The notes under the pieces were generated by a model. It ran no database searches and had not been told where the DNA came from. It saw only the letters and a program-made list of their open reading frames with translations. The translations under genes and the position numbers were made by a program. From Pseudomonas nitroreducens TX1 (GTDB lineage: Bacteria > Pseudomonadota > Gammaproteobacteria > Pseudomonadales > Pseudomonadaceae): a stretch of DNA of 64,000 nucleotides. The stretch is taken from assembly GCF_000313755.1 (NCBI RefSeq), contig NZ_AMZB01000138.1, forward strand, positions 124,001 through 188,000, written 5' to 3'. Shown here in pieces: positions 32,186-42,185 of the stretch; the first letter of the stretch is position 1; every line of letters begins with the position of its first letter.

Positions 32186-32232
32186 TTCAAGATGGGAGGA
32201 GCCTTGAAACCGGCCCTATCTCCCGAGCCGCA

Positions 32233-33810
32233 TCATTCCCACTCGATGGTCGCCGGCGGCTTGCTCGACACGTCGTAGGTCACGCGGGAGATACCTTCGA
32301 TCTCGTTGATGATGCGGTTCGAGACCTTCTCCAGCAGCTCGTACGGCAGGTGCGCCCAGCGAGCGGTCATGAAGTCGATGGTTTCCACGGCGCGCAGGGC
32401 GACGACCCAGGCGTAGCGACGGCCATCGCCGACCACGCCGACGGATTTCACCGGCTGGAACACCACGAAGGCCTGGCTGGTCTTGTGGTACCAGTCGAAG
32501 TTGCGCAGCTCTTCGATGAAGATGTGGTCCGCGCGACGCAGCAGGTCGGCGTATTCCTTCTTCACCTCGCCGAGGATGCGCACGCCCAGGCCCGGGCCCG
32601 GGAACGGGTGGCGATAGACCATGTCGTAGGGCAGGCCCAGTTCCAGGCCGATCTTGCGGACTTCGTCCTTGAACAGCTCGCGCAGCGGCTCGACCAGTTC
32701 GAACTGCATGTCCTCCGGCAGGCCGCCGACGTTGTGGTGCGACTTGATCACGTGGGCCTTGCCGGTCTTGGCGCCGGCCGACTCGATCACGTCGGGGTAG
32801 ATGGTGCCCTGGGCCAGGAACTTCACGTCCTGCAGCTTGGTGGCTTCCTGGTCGAAGACCTCGATGAAGGTCTTGCCGATGATCTTGCGCTTCTGCTCCG
32901 GGTCGCTGACACCAGCCAGGCGACCGAGGAACAGCTCTTCGGCGTTGGCGCGAATCACCTTGACGCCCATGTTCTCGGCGAACATGGCCATGACCTGGTC
33001 ACCCTCGTGCAGGCGCAGCAGGCCGTTGTCGACGAAGACGCAGGTCAGCTGGTCGCCAATGGCCTTGTGCAGCAGCGCCGCGACTACCGAAGAGTCCACA
33101 CCGCCGGACAGGCCGAGCAGCACCTTGGAGTTGCCGACCTGGGCACGCACGGTGGCGATGGCATCGTTGACGATGTTGGACGGGGTCCACAGGGCTTCGC
33201 AGCCGCAGATGTCCAGCACGAAGCGGGAGAGGATACGACCGCCCTGCTTGGTGTGGGTCACTTCCGGGTGGAATTGCACGCCGTAGTAACCGCGGGCATC
33301 GTCGGCCATGGCGGCGATCGGGCAGCTCGGAGTGCTGGCGAGGATGTGGAAGCCGGCCGGGATCTCGGTGACCTTGTCGCCGTGGCTCATCCACACGTCG
33401 AGGCCGAACACGCCGTCTTCGTCAACGTGATCTTCGATGCCGTCCAGCAGGCGGGCCTTGCCGACCACGTCGACGCGGGCGTAGCCGAACTCGCGCAGGT
33501 CAGAGCCCAGCACCTTGCCGCCCATCTGCTCAGCCATGGTCTGCATGCCGTAGCAGATGCCGAACAGCGGCACCTTCAGGTCGAACACGGCCTGCGGCGC
33601 GCGCGGGCTGTTGGCTTCGTGCACCGACTCCGGGCCACCGGCCAGGATGATGCCACGCGGGGCGAAGGCGCGAACCTCGTCGTCGCTCATGTCGAACGGA
33701 TGGATCTCGCAGTACACGCCGATCTCGCGGACGCGGCGGGCGATCAGCTGGGTGTACTGGGAGCCGAAGTCGAGGATCAGGATCCGGTGAGCGTGAATGT
33801 CTTGGGCCAT
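32233..33810 (-). CDS. guaA: GMP synthase (glutamine-hydrolysing)
   Basis: The 525-residue enzyme has an N-terminal class I amidotransferase domain ([18 protein letters not shown]; nucleophile Cys86 in [20 protein letters not shown]), an ATP-pyrophosphatase domain with PP-loop [12 protein letters not shown], and the dimerisation domain ending [16 protein letters not shown]. It converts XMP to GMP. ATG 33810 gives the standard length. It follows guaB after 211 bases that hold a hairpin and a fold-back element. Confidence 0.98.
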   Translation of the reverse strand: MAQDIHAHRILILDFGSQYTQLIARRVREIGVYCEIHPFDMSDDEVRAFAPRGIILAGGPESVHEANSPRAPQAVFDLKVPLFGICYGMQTMAEQMGGKVLGSDLREFGYARVDVVGKARLLDGIEDHVDEDGVFGLDVWMSHGDKVTEIPAGFHILASTPSCPIAAMADDARGYYGVQFHPEVTHTKQGGRILSRFVLDICGCEALWTPSNIVNDAIATVRAQVGNSKVLLGLSGGVDSSVVAALLHKAIGDQLTCVFVDNGLLRLHEGDQVMAMFAENMGVKVIRANAEELFLGRLAGVSDPEQKRKIIGKTFIEVFDQEATKLQDVKFLAQGTIYPDVIESAGAKTGKAHVIKSHHNVGGLPEDMQFELVEPLRELFKDEVRKIGLELGLPYDMVYRHPFPGPGLGVRILGEVKKEYADLLRRADHIFIEELRNFDWYHKTSQAFVVFQPVKSVGVVGDGRRYAWVVALRAVETIDFMTARWAHLPYELLEKVSNRIINEIEGISRVTYDVSSKPPATIEWE

Positions 33811-33839
33811 GGCCATCTCTCGTAGCGAAATTCTCAAAC

Positions 33840-33870
33840 GACACGGGGCTGTATCAACCAGCCCCGTGTC
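33840..33870 (-). terminator. Strong hairpin just upstream of guaA
   Basis: A perfect 12-base-pair stem (GACACGGGGCTG with CAGCCCCGTGTC) and seven-base loop lie 30 bases before the guaA start. On the minus strand it is followed by CGTTTGAGAATTTC, only moderately U-rich. It could be a partial terminator of guaB, an attenuator or a processing site. Confidence 0.6.
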
Positions 33871-33881
33871 CTGCAACTTTT

Positions 33882-34021
33882 AAAAATGGCTTTGCCGCGT
33901 CGCGAGCGCAGGACAGGCAAGGCGGGAAAACAGGAGAAAGCGGAGTTTGCTGAAGCAAATGAGCATTTCGACTGTTTTTCCAACGCAGCATGTTCAAGCG
34001 CAGCAGCGTCAAAGCCATTTT

Positions 34022-34022
<1 letters not shown>
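33882..34022. repeat. Fold-back (MITE-like) element between guaB and guaA
   Basis: Perfect 13-base inverted arms (AAAAATGGCTTTG at 33882-33894; its complement at 34010-34022) enclose 115 bases. The tip is the hairpin TTTGCT-GA-AGCAAA (33946-33959). The right arm reaches the guaB stop codon. Its minus strand shares ordered words with the element at 41915-42182: GCTGCGTT, TCATTTG, CAAAC, CGCCTTGCC, CTGCGC. Confidence 0.7.
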
Positions 34023-35558
<1,536 letters not shown>

Positions 35559-35639
35559 CGCAACCGGACGATCTGAATGAAGCATTCATGGACCTCGTGC
35601 GCTGGCCCCTGTCCGCGGGCGCGCTTATCATCCTTCGCC

Positions 35640-37019
35640 ATGCAGAATGATCCCTTCCAACGGCTGGGCCTCGACCGCGAGGTTCTGACCGTCAGCCAGC
35701 TCAACCAGCGCGCCCGCCACTTGCTGGAGGACGTGTTCCCACAGGTGTGGGTCGAAGGCGAGATCTCCAACCTCGCCCGTCCCGCGTCCGGCCACCTGTA
35801 CTTCACCTTGAAGGACAGCAACGCCCAGGTGCGCTGCGCGCTGTTCCGGCAGAACGCCCTGCGCGTACGCCAGGCCCTGCGCGACGGCCTGGCCGTGCGG
35901 GTGCGCGGCAAGGTCTCGCTGTTCGAGGGGCGCGGCGACTACCAGTTGATTGCCGATGCGGTCGAACCGGCCGGTGATGGCGCATTGCGCCTGGCCTTCG
36001 AGGCCTTGAAGGAAAAGCTCGCCGCCGAAGGTCTGTTCGCCGCCGAACGCAAGCAGCAACTGCCCGCCCATCCCCGGCGCATCGGCATCGTCAGCTCGCC
36101 CACTGGCGCGGTGATCCGCGACATCATCAGCGTGTTCCGCCGCCGTGCGCCGCAGGTCGAGCTCACCCTGATCCCTACTGCGGTGCAAGGTCGCGAGGCC
36201 ATCGGACAGATCGTCCGCGCGCTGAAGCTGGCCGACGCACATGGCTTCGACGCGCTGATCCTGGCCCGTGGCGGCGGCTCGCTGGAGGACCTCTGGTGCT
36301 TCAACGAGGAGCCGGTAGCCCGCGCCATCGCCGCCTGCGTGACCCCCATCGTGAGCGCCGTGGGCCATGAGACCGACGTATCCATCAGCGATTTCGTCGC
36401 CGACGTGCGCGCGCCCACGCCCTCGGCGGCCGCCGAGCTGCTGGCGCCTCACAGCGGCGACCTGCAGCAGCGCCTGGACGGCCTGCGCCGCCGGCTGATC
36501 CTGCGCATCCAGGACCGCCTGACCCGCGAGCGCCTGCGCCTGGAAGGCTGCGCCCGGCGCCTGCGCCACCCCGGCGAACGCCTGCGCCAGCAGTCCCAGC
36601 GCCTGGACGACCTGGACATGCGCCTGCGCCGTGCCTTCGAGCGCCAGCTGCACATGCGCCAGGAACGCGTCGCACGGTTGGACACCCGCCTTGCCGCACA
36701 GCACCCCGGCCGCACTCTGGCGCTGCTGCGCCAGCGCCTGGAAAACCTCAGCGCCCGCCTGCCCCGCGCCACCAACGCGATCCTGCGTGAGCAGCGACAG
36801 CGCCTGGACGGCCTGATGCAGACGCTGCACATCGTCAGTCCGCTGGCGACGCTGGGGCGCGGCTACAGCATCCTCCTGGACGACAAGGGCCAGGCCATCC
36901 GCAGCGCCGCGCAGACGAAGAACGGCCAGCGCCTCAAGGCCAAGCTGGGCGACGGCGAACTGGAAGTCCGCGTGGAGGACAACCACCAGGCGCCCGTCAC
37001 CCTTTCCCTGTTGGATTGA
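35640..37019 (+). CDS. xseA: Exodeoxyribonuclease VII large subunit
   Basis: The 459-residue protein has the N-terminal OB-fold (LTVSQLNQRARHLLEDVFPQVWVEGEISNLARPASGHLYFTLKD), the catalytic domain (RIGIVSSPTGAVIRDIISVFRRRAP, LILARGGGSLEDLWCFNEEPVARAI, SAVGHETDVSISDFVADVRAPTPSAAAELL), a long arginine/glutamine-rich coiled coil from about 280 to 400, and LGRGYSILLDDKGQAI near the end. With XseB it degrades single-stranded DNA. ATG 35640 begins the conserved part. The next gene starts seven bases after its stop. Confidence 0.97.
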   Translation: MQNDPFQRLGLDREVLTVSQLNQRARHLLEDVFPQVWVEGEISNLARPASGHLYFTLKDSNAQVRCALFRQNALRVRQALRDGLAVRVRGKVSLFEGRGDYQLIADAVEPAGDGALRLAFEALKEKLAAEGLFAAERKQQLPAHPRRIGIVSSPTGAVIRDIISVFRRRAPQVELTLIPTAVQGREAIGQIVRALKLADAHGFDALILARGGGSLEDLWCFNEEPVARAIAACVTPIVSAVGHETDVSISDFVADVRAPTPSAAAELLAPHSGDLQQRLDGLRRRLILRIQDRLTRERLRLEGCARRLRHPGERLRQQSQRLDDLDMRLRRAFERQLHMRQERVARLDTRLAAQHPGRTLALLRQRLENLSARLPRATNAILREQRQRLDGLMQTLHIVSPLATLGRGYSILLDDKGQAIRSAAQTKNGQRLKAKLGDGELEVRVEDNHQAPVTLSLLD

Positions 37020-37025
37020 TTGCCG

Positions 37026-37781
37026 ATGACCGACCTGCTCGCGCCGATCCTGCCGCAACCCGATCCGGACTGGGCTGAAGCCTTCCGTGTGCCCATCGTC
37101 GAGTGCAACCAGCCGTTGCAGGCGCTGGGCATCGCCACCGCCTTCGCGGTGTGGCCGGCGTATCACCGCCTGGGCGTGCCGAACGCGCAGCCGGAGTGCT
37201 ACGCGCGCACGGGAGTCTTCGATCGCCTGCTGCATGCCGCGAACCTGTTGCCGGACGGCATCCGCCTGGTGATCCTCGATGCCTGGCGGCCCTTCGCGGT
37301 GCAGCAACACCTGTACGACACGCTCTACGACATCCTTCATCAGCACGAACCGGACGCCGATCCCCGCGAGCTGACCCGGCGCACCCGCGAATTCGTCGCG
37401 CCTCCCAGCACCCGCGCCGAATCGCCCAGTCCGCACCTCACCGGCGGAGCCATCGACCTGACCCTGTGCGACGGCGAAGGCCGCTGGCTGGACATGGGCA
37501 GCCTGTTCGACGAGGCCACACCACGCTCCTACACCCGCCATTACGAAGAGATCGCCGCGCCGGACGAAGCCCAGCGGAAAATCCGCGACAACCGCCGAGT
37601 GCTGTTCAATGCCATGAGCGCAGCGGGCTTCAGCAACCTGTCCAGCGAGTGGTGGCATTACGATTACGGCGACCAGTTGTGGGCGGCGCATCTGGGCAAG
37701 CCGCACGCCATCTATGGGCCGGCGCAGGTCCAGTCACTGGAACAGCTGTGGCGCCAGCAGTTGGAAGGGCTGCGTCGGTAG
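37026..37781 (+). CDS. D-alanyl-D-alanine dipeptidase, VanX/DdpX family
   Basis: The 251-residue protein carries the M15D zinc site: SPHLTGGAIDLTLC (SxHxxGxAxD) and SEWWHYDYGD (ExxH), with LVILDAWRPFAVQQHLYD supplying the conserved Arg. No signal peptide is visible, so it is probably cytoplasmic and recycles D-Ala-D-Ala for peptidoglycan turnover; vancomycin resistance is not implied in a Gram-negative. ATG 37026 is preferred over a TTG at 37020. It likely shares a transcript with xseA. Confidence 0.92.
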   Translation: MTDLLAPILPQPDPDWAEAFRVPIVECNQPLQALGIATAFAVWPAYHRLGVPNAQPECYARTGVFDRLLHAANLLPDGIRLVILDAWRPFAVQQHLYDTLYDILHQHEPDADPRELTRRTREFVAPPSTRAESPSPHLTGGAIDLTLCDGEGRWLDMGSLFDEATPRSYTRHYEEIAAPDEAQRKIRDNRRVLFNAMSAAGFSNLSSEWWHYDYGDQLWAAHLGKPHAIYGPAQVQSLEQLWRQQLEGLRR

Positions 37782-37792
37782 CGCTGGACTTC

Positions 37793-37910
37793 CCTTCTCC
37801 CCCGCCCTCTCCCTGAAGGGAGAGGGCGCTATCCGTGCCGGCTGACACTGCGGTTTCAGTCGGCACCGAACCAGTCCCCTCTCCCTTCAGGGAGAGGGTT
37901 AGGGAGAGGG
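37793..37910. repeat. CCCTCTCCCT palindromic intergenic repeat
   Basis: Two near-identical palindromes, CCCTCTCCCT/AGGGAGAGGG with a GA centre (37805-37826) and a TC centre (37877-37898), face each other around a third hairpin (GTGCCG...CGGCAC, about 37833-37866). Partial outer copies extend both ends. It fills most of the 348-base gap between the dipeptidase and M23 genes; the rest shows nothing I can support. I recall this as a common intergenic repeat type in Pseudomonas and other proteobacteria. Confidence 0.8.
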
Positions 37911-38129
37911 AAAATCAAGGCACTATCTATCAGAAGAAATCAGTTGCTCCTACGGTCAAGTTCGGCGCCACCTGGCGCTGGCCGTATGGCGACTCACTCC
38001 AGCGCGTCATAGGTCCCGCGAATTGCCCGCTGTGCCGAACCATCGCGCTTTCGACAAAATCGCCCCGCCCAGCCGAAAGGCCCGTGTAGACTGCCCGCTT
38101 CATCCGCCGTCATGTCCACGGATAGCGCC

Positions 38130-38966
38130 ATGTTCCGATTCTGCTGCCTGCTACTCGCCTCCCTTGTCACCCTCCCCGCCCACGCAGAAGGCTTCATCAG
38201 CCGCACGCTGAACAAGCCGGTGCCCGGCGGTGTCGCCGTGGTGCAGCTGGGCCAGGATGCCGCCGTCCCCGCCGCCACCTTCCAGGGCAAACCGGTGCTG
38301 GTGGTAAAGGAGGAAGGCCGCGACTGGATCGCCATCGTCGGCATTCCGCTGGCCACCAAGGCCGGCGCCCAGCAGATCGTCGTCAAGCAGGCCGGCGCCA
38401 GCCGCAACCTCGGTTTCAGCGTGGGCAGCAAGCACTACAAGGAACAGCGCATCACCCTGAAGAACACCCGCCAGGTGAACCCGCTGCCCGAAGACCTCAA
38501 GCGCATCAATCGCGAGCTGGCGGAGCAGACGGCCGCCTACCGCAGCTTCAGCCCCGGCACGCCGAGCAACCTGGTGCTGGACAAGCCGGTCAACGGCCCG
38601 CTTTCCAGTCCCTTCGGCCTGCGCCGCTTCTTCAACGGCGAGGAGCGCAATCCGCACTCCGGGCTGGACTTCGCCGTGCCCGCCGGCACCCCGATCAAGT
38701 CGCCGGCCGCCGGCAAGGTCATCCTGATCGGCAACTACTTCTTCAACGGCAACACCGTGTTCGTCGACCATGGCCAGGGCTTCATCAGCATGTTCTGCCA
38801 CATGTCGAAGATCGACGTGAAGCTGGGTGAGCAGGTCCCGCGCGGTGGCGTGGTCGGCCGTGTCGGCGCCACCGGTCGCGCCACCGGGCCGCACATGCAC
38901 TGGAACGTCAGCCTGAACGACGCCCGCGTCGATCCGGCGATCTTCATCGGCGCCTTCAAGCCCTGA
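38130..38966 (+). CDS. Exported M23-family metallopeptidase (LytM type)
   Basis: The 278-residue protein has a signal peptide (MFRFCCLLLASLVTLPAHA, cleavage before EGF), an N-terminal all-beta domain, and a C-terminal LytM domain. The zinc motifs are present: NPHSGLDFAVPAGTPI (His and Asp) and GPHMHWNV (HxH), with LSSPFGLRRFFNGE before them. It should be an active periplasmic peptidoglycan endopeptidase. ATG 38130 fits the signal peptide better than the ATG at 38112. It overlaps the next start by one base (TGATG). Confidence 0.92.
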   Translation: MFRFCCLLLASLVTLPAHAEGFISRTLNKPVPGGVAVVQLGQDAAVPAATFQGKPVLVVKEEGRDWIAIVGIPLATKAGAQQIVVKQAGASRNLGFSVGSKHYKEQRITLKNTRQVNPLPEDLKRINRELAEQTAAYRSFSPGTPSNLVLDKPVNGPLSSPFGLRRFFNGEERNPHSGLDFAVPAGTPIKSPAAGKVILIGNYFFNGNTVFVDHGQGFISMFCHMSKIDVKLGEQVPRGGVVGRVGATGRATGPHMHWNVSLNDARVDPAIFIGAFKP

Positions 38967-39355
38967 TGCGGCTTCGTTTCGATGGGCGCAGTGCGCTCTT
39001 CACGCTGCTCGGGTTCGTCGTGCTCGTCTGGCTGGCCACGGCCGGGGCGAACCTCGGCTGGATGCGCGGTTTCGGCGGCGACGTGCTGGCGGTGATCTGG
39101 CTGTATTGCCTGCTGCGCGCCGCGCTGGATGCGCCGGCGCACTGGCTGGCAGGTGCGGCATTGGCCTGCGGCTTGATCATCGAGCTCGGCCAGTACCTCG
39201 CGGCGACCTTCCACTGGCAGATCGGCAGTCGCGCACTGCGCATCGTGCTCGGCGCCACGCCGGATTGGCTCGACGTACTGGCCTACTGCATCGGCTTCGC
39301 GCTGATACTTGCGGCGCGTCAGGCGCGCACGGCACTCAGGCCAGCGGGTAGCTGA
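38966..39355 (+). CDS. DUF2809-like small membrane protein
   Basis: The 129-residue protein has about four transmembrane helices (LFTLLGFVVLVWLATAG, VLAVIWLYCLLRAAL, WLAGAALACGLIIELGQYLAA, WLDVLAYCIGFALILAA). The pattern VLAVIWLYCLLRA ... ELGQYL ... PDWLDVLAY matches DUF2809. Its function is unknown. It is coupled to the M23 gene and its 3' end overlaps the convergent GNAT gene by 20 bases. Confidence 0.8.
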   Translation: MRLRFDGRSALFTLLGFVVLVWLATAGANLGWMRGFGGDVLAVIWLYCLLRAALDAPAHWLAGAALACGLIIELGQYLAATFHWQIGSRALRIVLGATPDWLDVLAYCIGFALILAARQARTALRPAGS

Positions 39356-39878
39356 AGAACAGCGCCATTTCCCCGGGCAGCACTTGCGCCGGGTCATAGA
39401 GGTCGGTGGACAGCCCACTCAGGGCGAAGCCACGGGAGCGGTAGAAGCCCACCGCCGGCAGGTTGAGGTTCTGGGTTTCCAACCACAGGTGGCGCGCCTC
39501 GGTGCCGCGCGCCCAGTCCAGGCAGCCTTCCAGTAGTTGCGCGCCGACGCCCTGGCCGCGCGCGTCGGCGAGGACGAACAGGTCGTCCAATACCGCGCGG
39601 CGATTCCAGATTTCATAGCGGGCGATGGCGAAGCCCAGGCGCTCGCCTTCCTCATCGACGACCACGGCGGTCCAGTCGGCCGCCGTGACATCATCCTTCA
39701 AGTCGGCAAAGGGGTAGCGCTTGGTCTGCGTCTCGGCCAGGCGCTCCTCGCGCAGGATGAAACCATCGGCAGCGCTCTCGATACGCAGGATCGAGTCGCT
39801 CGAGTAGCTGCCGTCGAAACCCAGCAGCCACTCGCCGTCTTGCGCCCACACCAGCGGGCGCAGGAGCCGATCGCTCAT
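39336..39878 (-). CDS. GNAT-family N-acetyltransferase
   Basis: The 180-residue protein has the GNAT acetyl-CoA motif in VLADARGQGVGAQLLEGCLDWAR, preceded by VLDDLFV. C-terminally comes TQNLNLPAVGFYRSRGF, a typical end of the fold. The substrate is unknown. The ATG at 39878 overlaps the stop of the copper chaperone gene (TGATG on the minus strand), so it is translated from the same message as the copper cluster, though that does not prove a copper role. Confidence 0.88.
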   Translation of the reverse strand: MSDRLLRPLVWAQDGEWLLGFDGSYSSDSILRIESAADGFILREERLAETQTKRYPFADLKDDVTAADWTAVVVDEEGERLGFAIARYEIWNRRAVLDDLFVLADARGQGVGAQLLEGCLDWARGTEARHLWLETQNLNLPAVGFYRSRGFALSGLSTDLYDPAQVLPGEMALFFSYPLA

Positions 39879-40366
39879 CACTCGTGGTTCATGCCGTGCA
39901 TGTCGTGGCCCATGTCGGTGCCCTTCGGGGCTTCCTTCTGGACCGCGACCTCGACCTTCACGTCACCGGCCTTCTGGAAGTGCAGCGTCAGCAGAAAGCG
40001 CTCACCATCGGCGAGCGGCTTCTTCAGGCCGAACAGCATCAGGTGGTACTGGCCGGGCGCGAAGACGACCTTGCCGCCGGCGGGGATGTCCACGCCTTCG
40101 ACCTTCTGCATTTTCATCATGCCGTCCTTCTCCACGTGCTGGTGAACCTCGGCGCTGGCGGCGCGCTCGGTGTCGGCGCCGAGCAGGCGGTCTGCCGACT
40201 GGCCGTGGTTCTGTACGATGAAGTAAGCGGCGCCGTTCACCGAGTTGGCCGGCAGCAGCAGCGACCAGGGGTGGTCGATGTGCAGGTTGCCGGCCTCGTA
40301 TTCGTGGGCCATGGCGGCGCCGGAGAAGCCCAGCAGCACAGCGAAAGCGAGCAGGGTTTTACGCAT
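39878..40366 (-). CDS. Periplasmic copper chaperone, PCuAC (DUF461) family
   Basis: The 162-residue protein has a signal peptide (MRKTLLAFAVLLGFSGAAMA). The PCuAC core has NSVNGAAYFIVQNHG, the copper-site region SAEVHQHVEKDGMMKMQKV with His and Met ligands, and YHLMLFGLKKPLADGERF. The C-terminus (GTDMGHDMHGMNHE) is a second Met/His-rich copper-binding tail. It delivers Cu(I) in the periplasm, classically for CuA assembly. It belongs to the minus-strand cluster with OprC and the PepSY protein. Confidence 0.93.
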   Translation of the reverse strand: MRKTLLAFAVLLGFSGAAMAHEYEAGNLHIDHPWSLLLPANSVNGAAYFIVQNHGQSADRLLGADTERAASAEVHQHVEKDGMMKMQKVEGVDIPAGGKVVFAPGQYHLMLFGLKKPLADGERFLLTLHFQKAGDVKVEVAVQKEAPKGTDMGHDMHGMNHE

Positions 40367-40494
40367 GTTCGAGACTCCAGTTGGCTTGTGATCAGGTCCG
40401 CCACAGCGGCGGTCATTCATCGGGCCGCGGGCGCAACGATCGCGCCGCAGCATAGCCTGCCTCGCGGCAGGCGTCAGGTTGGAACCGCTATGCA

Positions 40495-41865
40495 TCAGCC
40501 CAGCGCCGGGCTGCGCGGTTTGATCCGCGACAGCACCGCCCAGTCCAGCGCCCAGACCAGCAGCAGCGAGGCACCCACCAGCGGGAAGGCGACGCCGAGG
40601 AGGATCATGATCGCCACCCCGCCTTTCCATACCGGCAGCGCATGGGGCATCGGCGGCACGCCGAGGCGCCCCTGCGGGCGACGCTTCCACCAGATCCACA
40701 GGCCGCTGACCGCGCTGAGCAGGATCATCAGGCAGACGCCGAGCATGAGCAGCTGGTTGAACAGGCCGAACATCTTGCCTTCGTGCAGCATCACCCCGGA
40801 TTCGACCCCCTTGGCTACCAGCCCGTAGTCCTTCCAGCGCACGTCGGCGAGTACCTTGCCGGTGTACTGGTCGATGTGCAGGGTGGCGTCATTGCGCGAG
40901 TCGTCGGCGAATACCGAGACAGTGAACACACCCTGCTCGCCCTTGGGCAGCGCAACGGCGTAGCCCGGCACCACGCCGGCCTGGTCGGCAGTGTCGACCA
41001 CCTGCTGCAGGCTGATCTGCGGCATCGCCATGCCGCCGGAGCCATGGGCCATGTGCTCGGCGTGGGCGCCGCCGGACATCGGCATCGGCGTGTTTTCCAT
41101 GGCCCAGGGAATGGTCTGGCGGTGCGCTTCGTTGAGCGTGCGCGCCTCCAGGTCCGACTTGGGCACCTCGTTCCACATGGGCGCGGGGAAGCGATTCCAC
41201 ACGTCCGCAAAGGACTTGCCCCAGAAGCCGGTCCAGGTCATGCCGGTGAGCAGCATGAACAGCATCAGCAGCGACCCCCAGAAGCCGACGACCACGTGCA
41301 CCTCACGCCACAGCGCACGGCCACGACGCGACAGGTCCGGCCACAGCAGCACGCGCAGCGAGCGCTGGCGCGGCCACCACAGGTACAGGCCGGAGACCAC
41401 CAGCACGATGCCCCAGCCGGCGGCCAGTTCGATCAGTCGGTCACCGACGGTGCCGATCATCAGCTCGCCGTGCAGCGCGCGAGCCATGGCCTGCAGGTTG
41501 GACTTGGCGTCCTGCACACCGAGCAGCTTGCCGCTGTACGGGTCAACGAAGGCGTTCACCTCTCGCCCATCCAGCTGGGCTACGAACTGCGCACTGCGGT
41601 CGGCAGCCGGCGCCGGCAGGTACTGGCTGACCTGCAACCGCGGGCTCTGGTGATGCAGGTGCATCAGTTGCTCGTCGGCGGACAGCCGCACCTCGCCTGG
41701 CCTCACCGTCAGCAGGTCGCTGTACATCAGCGGGTCGAGCTGAGGCTTGAACAGATAGATGATCCCGGTGAGCGACAGCAGGATCATGAAGGGCGCGACG
41801 AACAGCCCGGCATAGAAGTGCCAGCGCCAGGCCAGGTTGTAGAAATCGAATGTCTTCTTCTGCAT
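40495..41865 (-). CDS. PepSY-associated transmembrane protein (putative metal reductase)
   Basis: The 456-residue protein has four main transmembrane helices: near the N-terminus (WHFYAGLFVAPFMILLSLTGIIYLF), about 145, about 200 (GSLLMLFMLLTGMTW) and near the C-terminus. Periplasmic PepSY domains lie between them. Conserved His residues in the helices (WRWHFYAG, WREVHVVVGFWGS) could hold heme, as proposed for the related FsrB/PiuB-type reductases. Between OprC and PCuAC it plausibly reduces or handles copper. A Met/His-rich loop (TPMPMSGGAHAEHMAHGSGGMAMPQ) supports metal contact. Confidence 0.9.
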   Translation of the reverse strand: MQKKTFDFYNLAWRWHFYAGLFVAPFMILLSLTGIIYLFKPQLDPLMYSDLLTVRPGEVRLSADEQLMHLHHQSPRLQVSQYLPAPAADRSAQFVAQLDGREVNAFVDPYSGKLLGVQDAKSNLQAMARALHGELMIGTVGDRLIELAAGWGIVLVVSGLYLWWPRQRSLRVLLWPDLSRRGRALWREVHVVVGFWGSLLMLFMLLTGMTWTGFWGKSFADVWNRFPAPMWNEVPKSDLEARTLNEAHRQTIPWAMENTPMPMSGGAHAEHMAHGSGGMAMPQISLQQVVDTADQAGVVPGYAVALPKGEQGVFTVSVFADDSRNDATLHIDQYTGKVLADVRWKDYGLVAKGVESGVMLHEGKMFGLFNQLLMLGVCLMILLSAVSGLWIWWKRRPQGRLGVPPMPHALPVWKGGVAIMILLGVAFPLVGASLLLVWALDWAVLSRIKPRSPALG

Positions 41866-41914
41866 TCGTTGATCTCCTCACGCAAGGAGGCCCCCGGCGG
41901 GCGGGGGCCGGTAT

Positions 41915-42182
41915 CAGGGTCTGATGGTGCTTCGACGTGAGCCGCGTTGCCGCGTCAAATCACGCCAGGCTAGGCACGGGGCGCAGGAAATGGTCATTCC
42001 CTTTTCAAGTCCCGTAACGACGCATGGCGTGATTTGACGCGCAACCCGAAGGGACGAGCCGAGTTTTGCGCAGCGCTGCGTTACTCGTCGTTCATTTGGA
42101 ATGACCAAACCACTCTCCTCGCGCCTTGCCCTGCGCAAAACTCGGCTCCGTCGCGGCCACGGCGAAGCACCATCAGACCCTG
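41915..42182. repeat. Nested fold-back element between oprC and the PepSY gene
   Basis: Four perfect inverted repeats fill the gap: 41915-41934 with 42163-42182 (20 bases), 41952-41967 with 42025-42040 (16), 42056-42073 with 42131-42148 (18), and 41991-42000 with 42098-42107 (10). The last pair joins the loops of the second and third hairpins, giving a kissing-loop geometry. It begins four bases after the oprC stop and occupies the 320-base gap inside the copper cluster. No coding frame in it looks real. Confidence 0.85.
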
Positions 42183-42185
42183 CGC

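Noticed and set aside
31915-32190. A 91-codon minus-strand frame with a signal-like start (KKRPAPTLMLLSGVFFF)
   Set aside because: It begins with TTG inside the guaA terminator stem and overlaps the start of the sulfotransferase gene in another frame.
37026-37781. VanX-like protein considered as a vancomycin-resistance gene
   Set aside because: There is no vanH/vanA or regulator nearby; D-Ala-D-Ala dipeptidases occur in Gram-negatives for peptidoglycan recycling.
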